A stretch of 64,000 nucleotides of DNA, from the NCBI RefSeq assembly GCF_001679045.1, contig NZ_LYCK01000001.1, positions 287,861-351,860 on the forward strand. Direction: 5' to 3'. The DNA is from Haemophilus haemolyticus (lineage in GTDB: Bacteria; Pseudomonadota; Gammaproteobacteria; Enterobacterales; Pasteurellaceae). Positions 58,629 to 64,000 of this stretch are shown here, piece by piece. The notes beneath the pieces were generated by a model. That model did not search any database. It had not been told where the DNA came from and saw only the letters and a list, made by a program, of their open reading frames with translations. The first letter of the stretch is position 1. The number at the start of each line of letters is the position of its first letter. The position numbers and the translations under genes are program-made.

Positions 58629-60584
58629 ATGAATTTAAAAAGATTCTTCAATACGCCAACTCATGAGCCGTTCCGCGATAAAAAAGCGGAGCGTAACCTT
58701 TTTGCACGCCGAACTTTAGTGGCTTTTTTTGGGATTTTGCTATTAACAGGCGTGTTATTCACCAATATTTATCAGCTACAGATTGTTAATTTCGATACTT
58801 ACCAAACGCGTTCCAATGGTAACCGAATTAAATTATTACCTTTACCTCCAACACGTGGCTTAATCTATGATCGTTACGGGAAATTATTAGCCGAAAATCT
58901 TACTTTTTTTGGTTTATACATTGTTCCAGAAAAAACTGAAAATTTAGACCGCACTTTAGATGAATTACGCTACATTGTGGGATTGACGGATAATGATATT
59001 GAAAATTTTAAAAAGGAACGTCGCCGCGGAACGCGTTACACGCCTATTTTATTGAAACCGAATTTAACAGAAGAACAAATCGCACGTTTTGCAGTGAGTG
59101 GCTATCAATACCCGAGTTTAGATGTACGTCCTTATTTCAAACGCTATTACTTATATGGCGAGATTATGACGCATATTTTAGGTTATGTGGGAAAAATCAA
59201 CGATAAAGACGTTGAACGTTTGAAAAAAGATGAAAAATTTGCCAATTATTCTGGTAGCAATGATATGGGCAAATTGGGGATAGAACGCTATTACGAAGAT
59301 GAGTTACATGGCACCACAGGTTTTGAAGAAGTAGAAATCAACAATCGCGGTAAAGTTATTCGTAAGTTACGTGAACAACCTTCAGTAGCAGGAAAAAGTA
59401 TTTATCTTACTATCGATTTAGAATTGCAGCGTTACATAACAGATCTTTTGGCAGGGCAAAAAGGCGCGATTGTTGTATTGGATCCTAAAGATAGTGGTGT
59501 GCTGGCTATGGTGTCCACGCCAAGTTATGACAATAATTTGTTTGTTGATGGTATTTCCTCAGAAGATTATAAGCGCCTATTAAATGATCCTGCTCGCCCG
59601 CTTTATAGTCGAGCGACTCAAGGTGTGTATCCTCCTGCTTCTACGGTGAAACCTTTTATTGCAGTGGCTGCACAAACTGAAAATGTGATTAGCCAAAATA
59701 CGACGATTTTTGACCCTGGCTATTGGGTATTGCCAAATACGACTAAGCGATTCCGAGATTGGAAAAAGAGCGGTCATGGTTATACAGATTTAAATAAAGC
59801 AATTACAGAATCATCCGATACTTATTTTTACCAAGTGGCTCATAGTATGGGCATTGATCGTCTTTCTGATTGGATGAAACGATTTGGCTTTGGTATGCCA
59901 ACTGGGATTGAAATTCAAGAAGAAACAGCTGCCAATATGCCAACCCGAGAATGGAAACAAAAACGCTATAAACGCCCTTGGGTACAAGGTGATACTATTT
60001 CTGTGGGAATTGGCCAAGGGTATTGGACTGCAACTCCGTTACAAGTGGCAAAAGCAACGGCTGTATTGGTGAACAATGGAAAGGTGAATACCCCACATTT
60101 AATGAAAGCAATTGAAGTATCTACTCTAAAACCTTATGAAGATCCTTTGCTTTATCCTGATATTACAGAGGCTAAACAAAGCTATTGGGATGCCGCAAAA
60201 CGTGGAATGTATAATGTTGTCAATTCAGCTTTAGGGACGGGGAGAAAGGCTTTTGCTGGAGCAAATTATCGTGTGGCAGGAAAATCTGGTACTGCTCAAG
60301 TATTTAGTTTAAAAGAAAATGAAAAATACAATGCGGCGGGATTGAAAAAAGAACTACATGATCACGCATGGTTTACCGCATATGCGCCTTATGAAAATCC
60401 TAGATTGGTTGTGACAGTTATTTTGGAGAATGCGGGTGGTGGATCAAGTAATGCCGCACCATTAGCGCGTAAAGTGATGGATTACTATTTAAATCAGCGT
60501 TTACCTCAAGTTGAAAAATATAATGCATCTATTCAGCAAAAAGAAGATTTACCACAAGAGAGCGAGCAAATAAATGGAAGATAA
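58629..60584 (+). CDS. mrdA: Penicillin-binding protein 2 (elongation transpeptidase)
   Basis: 651-residue transpeptidase that cross-links peptidoglycan during rod elongation, anchored by an N-terminal membrane segment ([19 protein letters not shown]). A dimerisation/pedestal region precedes the transpeptidase domain, with the active-site SxxK in PPASTVKPF, SxN as SSD in [10 protein letters not shown], and KSGT in [10 protein letters not shown]. The ribosome binding site is weak. Its last 11 bases overlap rodA, its partner polymerase. Confidence 0.96.
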   Translation: MNLKRFFNTPTHEPFRDKKAERNLFARRTLVAFFGILLLTGVLFTNIYQLQIVNFDTYQTRSNGNRIKLLPLPPTRGLIYDRYGKLLAENLTFFGLYIVPEKTENLDRTLDELRYIVGLTDNDIENFKKERRRGTRYTPILLKPNLTEEQIARFAVSGYQYPSLDVRPYFKRYYLYGEIMTHILGYVGKINDKDVERLKKDEKFANYSGSNDMGKLGIERYYEDELHGTTGFEEVEINNRGKVIRKLREQPSVAGKSIYLTIDLELQRYITDLLAGQKGAIVVLDPKDSGVLAMVSTPSYDNNLFVDGISSEDYKRLLNDPARPLYSRATQGVYPPASTVKPFIAVAAQTENVISQNTTIFDPGYWVLPNTTKRFRDWKKSGHGYTDLNKAITESSDTYFYQVAHSMGIDRLSDWMKRFGFGMPTGIEIQEETAANMPTREWKQKRYKRPWVQGDTISVGIGQGYWTATPLQVAKATAVLVNNGKVNTPHLMKAIEVSTLKPYEDPLLYPDITEAKQSYWDAAKRGMYNVVNSALGTGRKAFAGANYRVAGKSGTAQVFSLKENEKYNAAGLKKELHDHAWFTAYAPYENPRLVVTVILENAGGGSSNAAPLARKVMDYYLNQRLPQVEKYNASIQQKEDLPQESEQINGR

Positions 60585-61689
60585 AATCCCTTTCTGGTTG
60601 CGCGCATGGCAACGTTTGCATATTGATTTTTGGCTTTTTATTGGCTTAGTTGCAATAACAGCCTATGGCATGCTTGTGCTTTATAGTGCCACTGGTGCGA
60701 GTGAAACCATGTTTAACAACCGGATTATTCAGGTTTTTCTTGGATTTACTGTTATGCTCGTCATGGCACAATTTCCACCTAAATTTTATCAACGCATTGC
60801 GCCTTATCTCTATCTAATAGGCTTTATCATGTTGATTTTAGTGGATGCTATTGGAACAACGAGTAAAGGTGCACAGCGTTGGCTTGATCTTGGATTTATT
60901 CGTTTTCAACCATCTGAAATTGTAAAGCTTGCGGTGCCATTGATGGTCGCAGTGTACTTAGGTAATCGTCCACTTCCACCTAAATTAAGTGAAACATTTA
61001 TTGCGATTGCAATGATTATGATTCCGACTTTACTTGTGGCTATACAACCAGATTTAGGCACATCAATTTTGGTAAGTGCGTCAGGTTTATTTGTAGTATT
61101 TTTAGCTGGAATGAGTTGGTGGTTGATTTTAGCTGCAGTGATTAGCTTAGCTGGATTTATTCCGATCATGTGGTTATATCTAATGCACGATTATCAACGC
61201 ACTCGCGTTCTCACATTATTGGACCCAGAAAAAGATCCTCTCGGTGCTGGCTATCATATTTTACAATCAAAGATTGCGATTGGCTCTGGTGGCCTTTGGG
61301 GAAAAGGCTGGATGCAGGGTACGCAATCCCAGCTTGAATTCTTACCTGAGCCTCATACAGATTTTATTTTTGCTGTAATGAGTGAAGAACATGGAATGGT
61401 TGGTTTTCTTATTTTGATCTCCATTTATCTGTTCATTATTGTACGTGGTTTGATAATTGCCGTGAACGCTCAAACTTCTTTTGGGCGAATTCTTGCTGGT
61501 GCAACGACGTTAATTTTCTTTGTTTATGTGTTTGTTAACATAGGCATGGTAAGTGGTATTTTGCCTGTAGTGGGGGTGCCATTACCTTTATTCAGCTATG
61601 GTGGTACGTCTTATGTTGCTATTATGGCTGCTTTTGGCTTGGTGATGTCAGTTCATACACATCAAGTAAAATTTATGAAAGGGAACTAA
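60574..61689 (+). CDS. rodA: Peptidoglycan glycosyltransferase RodA
   Basis: 371-residue SEDS-family membrane protein with ten segments that polymerises glycan strands with PBP2. The motif [20 protein letters not shown], the catalytic-region loop ending [19 protein letters not shown] and the [14 protein letters not shown] signature are present. It overlaps mrdA by 11 bases and precedes rlpA by 52 bases. Confidence 0.97.
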   Translation: MEDKIPFWLRAWQRLHIDFWLFIGLVAITAYGMLVLYSATGASETMFNNRIIQVFLGFTVMLVMAQFPPKFYQRIAPYLYLIGFIMLILVDAIGTTSKGAQRWLDLGFIRFQPSEIVKLAVPLMVAVYLGNRPLPPKLSETFIAIAMIMIPTLLVAIQPDLGTSILVSASGLFVVFLAGMSWWLILAAVISLAGFIPIMWLYLMHDYQRTRVLTLLDPEKDPLGAGYHILQSKIAIGSGGLWGKGWMQGTQSQLEFLPEPHTDFIFAVMSEEHGMVGFLILISIYLFIIVRGLIIAVNAQTSFGRILAGATTLIFFVYVFVNIGMVSGILPVVGVPLPLFSYGGTSYVAIMAAFGLVMSVHTHQVKFMKGN

Positions 61690-61741
61690 TTTCATTTTTG
61701 CTTTTCTTAAAAGAGTAAATAAATGAAAATAGTCAACGCTT

Positions 61742-62605
61742 ATGAAATTAAAAACATTATTAAATCTGACCGCACTTGCTTTGTTTGCTATAATTACTAG
61801 TTCTTCAGCACATGCGGACACTCACAAAATGTATGGTATCCAAGGGGATAAACTTTCGATTATAACTAAAGTACCTGCTCCTAGTACTTATTCCGTGAAA
61901 GGGCAAACTTACACGACCAAAACTGAAGATGATGCTAAATCCTATACGAAAGAAGGGATGGCTAGTTACTATCATCTCAAATTTAATGGGCGTAGAACTG
62001 CAAGTGGTGATGTTTATAATTCAACGCAATTTACTGCGGCACATAAAACATTGCCAATAAATTCTTATGCTTTGGTAACCAATTTGCATAACAATCGTAA
62101 AGTTATCGTACGTATTAATGATCGTGGGCCTTTTAGTGATAAACGTTTAATTGATCTTTCTCATGCGGCGGCGAAAGAAATAGGATTGATTTCTCGCGGT
62201 ATGGGGCAAGTTAGAATTGAAGCCTTACATGTTGCAAAAAATGGACAACTATCTGGCGCAGCGACGAAAACGTTAGAAAAGCATGCTAAAACACAAGAAG
62301 CGATGGATCGTTTGGTGGTAAAAAAAGATGCTTCGACAATAAAAAATACAAACGTGGTAAATAGCCAAAAAGGGAGGGATAGTTATAGATTGAAAATGCT
62401 TGAACTGGCTTCACGTAGTCAAGCAGATAAATTTATTACTCAGTTGGCTTTAGATAACGTTACCGCTGAAGTTAATCGAACAGGCGAAAAATACGAAATT
62501 CATATTGGACCTTTTGATACAAAAGAGAAGATGGTTCAAGTAAGAAATCAATTACAAAAAATGGCAGTAAACAAGCCACTAATTGTTTACACATATAAAA
62601 ATTAA
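61742..62605 (+). CDS. rlpA: RlpA-like septal-ring lytic transglycosylase family protein
   Basis: 287-residue exported protein with a double-psi beta-barrel (KEGMASYYHLKFNGRRTASG, then IVRINDRGPF-type VIVRINDRGPFSD and the RLIDLSHAAAKEIGLI stretch) and a C-terminal SPOR domain (about residues 212-287) that binds denuded glycans. Unlike the E. coli lipoprotein, the signal sequence ends AHADTH and has no lipobox Cys, so the mature protein should be soluble in the periplasm. The TALALF in the signal is encoded by an uptake signal (61770-61778). Lies between rodA and dacA. Confidence 0.9.
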   Translation: MKLKTLLNLTALALFAIITSSSAHADTHKMYGIQGDKLSIITKVPAPSTYSVKGQTYTTKTEDDAKSYTKEGMASYYHLKFNGRRTASGDVYNSTQFTAAHKTLPINSYALVTNLHNNRKVIVRINDRGPFSDKRLIDLSHAAAKEIGLISRGMGQVRIEALHVAKNGQLSGAATKTLEKHAKTQEAMDRLVVKKDASTIKNTNVVNSQKGRDSYRLKMLELASRSQADKFITQLALDNVTAEVNRTGEKYEIHIGPFDTKEKMVQVRNQLQKMAVNKPLIVYTYKN

Positions 62606-62620
62606 TTGTAGGAACACACT

Positions 62621-63802
62621 ATGTTGAAAAGAACAACAAAAATCGCATTTTTATCAAGTTTTGTGGCACTTAGTGCTTTTTCGGTATCTGCAGAGGATAT
62701 GCAGTTTGGCGTAACTCCACCTCAAATTACTGCTCAAACTTATGTATTGATGGATTACAATTCAGGCGCAATTTTAGCCGCACTTAATCCTGACGAGCGT
62801 CAATATCCTGCATCTTTAACTAAAATGATGACAAGTTATGTGGTAGGGAGCGCTTTAAAACAGGGTAAAATTCACAATACCGATATGGTAACCATTGGTG
62901 AGAGTGCTTGGGGGCGTAATTTCCCAGACTCATCAAAAATGTTTTTAGATTTAAATTCACAAGTATCTGTAGCAGATTTGAATCGTGGTGTGATTGTTGT
63001 TTCTGGTAATGATGCGACAGTGGCATTAGCTGAACACATTTCTGGCAATGTACCGAACTTTGTAGAAACAATGAACAAATATGTTCAACAATTTGGTTTG
63101 AAAAACACGAATTTCACCACGCCGCATGGTTTAGACGATCCTAATCAATATTCTTCTGCTCGTGATATGGCGCTTATTGGTGCACATATTATTCGTGATT
63201 TACCTGAAGAATATAAAATTTACTCCGAAAAAGATTTTACATTTAATAAAATCAAACAGCCTAATCGTAATGGTTTATTATGGGATAAAACCATTAATGT
63301 TGATGGAATGAAAACAGGCCATACTAGCCAAGCTGGATATAACTTAGTTGCTTCAGCGACTACACCAAACAATATGCGTTTAATTTCTGTAGTGATGGGT
63401 GTTCCAACTTACAAAGGTCGTGAAGTAGAAAGTAAAAAACTTTTACAATGGGGCTTTGCTAATTTCGAAACATTTAAAACTTTAGAGGCAGGCAAAGAAA
63501 TTTCAGAACAACCTGTTTATTATGGTAATAAAGGTAGTGTGAAATTAGGAACATTACAAGATAGCTTTATCACAGTTCCGAAAGGCAAACAAAATGAGCT
63601 TAAAGCTCGATATGAGTTAGAAAGTAAAAACTTACAAGCGCCTTTAGCAAAAGGCCAAGTCGTAGGTAAAGTCATTTATCAATTAGAAGGTAAAGATATT
63701 GCAGCGGTAAACTTACAAGTGATGGATGAAGTGGGCGAAGCTAGTATTTTCGGAAAAGCTTGGGATTGGCTCGTGCTCACTGTAAAAGGCTTATTTGCAT
63801 AA
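62621..63802 (+). CDS. dacA: D-alanyl-D-alanine carboxypeptidase (PBP5 type)
   Basis: 393-residue DD-carboxypeptidase that trims peptidoglycan pentapeptides. A signal peptide ends VSAED; the active sites are SxxK (PASLTKMM), SxN (VVSGNDATVAL) and KTG (GMKTGHTSQAG). The C-terminal domain (from about residue 270) and a final amphipathic helix (KAWDWLVLTVKGLFA) anchor it to the outer face of the inner membrane. Close behind rlpA (15-base gap); followed by ybeD as in E. coli. Confidence 0.96.
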   Translation: MLKRTTKIAFLSSFVALSAFSVSAEDMQFGVTPPQITAQTYVLMDYNSGAILAALNPDERQYPASLTKMMTSYVVGSALKQGKIHNTDMVTIGESAWGRNFPDSSKMFLDLNSQVSVADLNRGVIVVSGNDATVALAEHISGNVPNFVETMNKYVQQFGLKNTNFTTPHGLDDPNQYSSARDMALIGAHIIRDLPEEYKIYSEKDFTFNKIKQPNRNGLLWDKTINVDGMKTGHTSQAGYNLVASATTPNNMRLISVVMGVPTYKGREVESKKLLQWGFANFETFKTLEAGKEISEQPVYYGNKGSVKLGTLQDSFITVPKGKQNELKARYELESKNLQAPLAKGQVVGKVIYQLEGKDIAAVNLQVMDEVGEASIFGKAWDWLVLTVKGLFA

Positions 63803-63854
63803 AATATTCCAGAAATTTACCGCACTTTTTTCATTTTTAATTGAGGCATTCGTA

Positions 63855-63890
63855 ATGTGTGGGTGGTGTACCATTCACACATCATTTTTA
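63855..63890 (+). terminator. Possible dacA terminator or attenuator before ybeD
   Basis: Arms ATGTGTG (63855-63861) and CACACAT (63876-63882) enclose a 14-base loop and are followed by CATTTTTATT. An uptake signal (63819-63827) lies just upstream. The stem is modest, so confidence is limited. Confidence 0.5.
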
Positions 63891-63905
63891 TTATTGGGAA
63901 ATAAT

Positions 63906-64000
63906 ATGACAACAGAAAACGATTACGCAAAACTTAAAGAATTAATGGAATTTCCAGCAAAAATGACATTTAAAGTTGCTGGAATTAATCGCGAGGGGTT
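63906..64000 (+). CDS. ybeD: YbeD-family (UPF0250) protein, N-terminal part
   Basis: The frame starts at ATG 63906 and runs off the window after about 31 codons. The N-terminus (DYAKLKELMEFPAKMTFKVA) matches YbeD, a small regulatory-domain-like protein found next to dacA in many gamma-proteobacteria. The function is unknown; the fold resembles an ACT-like allosteric domain. Confidence 0.9.
   Translation, partial: MTTENDYAKLKELMEFPAKMTFKVAGINREG

Overview
The window is from Haemophilus influenzae or a very close relative such as H. haemolyticus. The DNA is AT-rich, and I count by eye about 45 exact copies of the Pasteurellaceae uptake signal AAGTGCGGT or its complement. Several proteins, such as cystathionine gamma-synthase, Rec2 and the cyclophilin, look nearly identical to the H. 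influenzae versions I know. Nearly all of it is housekeeping chromosome. I see no rRNA, prophage, CRISPR array or intact insertion sequence.

Layout. 1-3.3 kb: the hit (fbp) ferric-iron ABC transporter. 3.3-5.9 kb: a convergent purine permease with a PurR-type operator, inorganic pyrophosphatase, and a Gly-Cys-Leu-Lys tRNA cluster. 6.1-8.8 kb: metB, a D-lactate dehydrogenase gene and thioredoxin. 8.8-12.4 kb: a tight four-gene minus-strand cluster (flavin acyl-CoA-dehydrogenase-fold enzyme, periplasmic-binding-fold protein without a signal peptide, MetE-core methyltransferase, OsmC-like protein). It is the least explained part of the window. 12.5-20.4 kb: TatD-type hydrolase, ppiB, cysS, DUF455 protein, tesB, nrdD behind three phased NrdR boxes, and grpE. 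20.4-33.4 kb: nadK and recN, then a long minus-strand run dksA-pcnB-folK-tsaE-amiB-mutL-miaA-glnE. 33.6-42.5 kb: rec2 (DNA-uptake channel) behind a CRP-S competence site, then msbA-lpxK-(Trm112-like gene with an in-frame TGA)-kdsB-uvrC and a TerC-type gene. 42.6-45.7 kb: an accessory patch with bifunctional glutathione synthase gshAB and a decayed IS3-family element. 45.7-51.2 kb: yjdM, ytfJ, tRNA-Ser, a BI-1 family gene, a YcjF-like gene, a pseudouridine synthase, xthA and a conserved unknown. 51.2-64 kb: cell-shape and wall genes (mreBCD; rsfS-rlmH-mrdA-rodA-rlpA-dacA-ybeD), with a SbmA-like ABC protein and a YidE-type transporter between them.

Main themes are cell elongation (MreBCD, PBP2, RodA, RlpA, PBP5), lipid A and KDO supply (MsbA, LpxK, KdsB), DNA uptake and repair (Rec2, RecN, MutL, UvrC, XthA), thiol and redox metabolism (Trx, NrdD, GshAB, the four-gene cluster) and iron uptake. 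Uptake signals also appear as inverted pairs that form terminator-like hairpins, and inside several translation initiation regions.

Functional calls rest on reading the translated proteins for motifs and on remembered family features. No database search was run. Comparisons with strain Rd are from memory and flagged as such.
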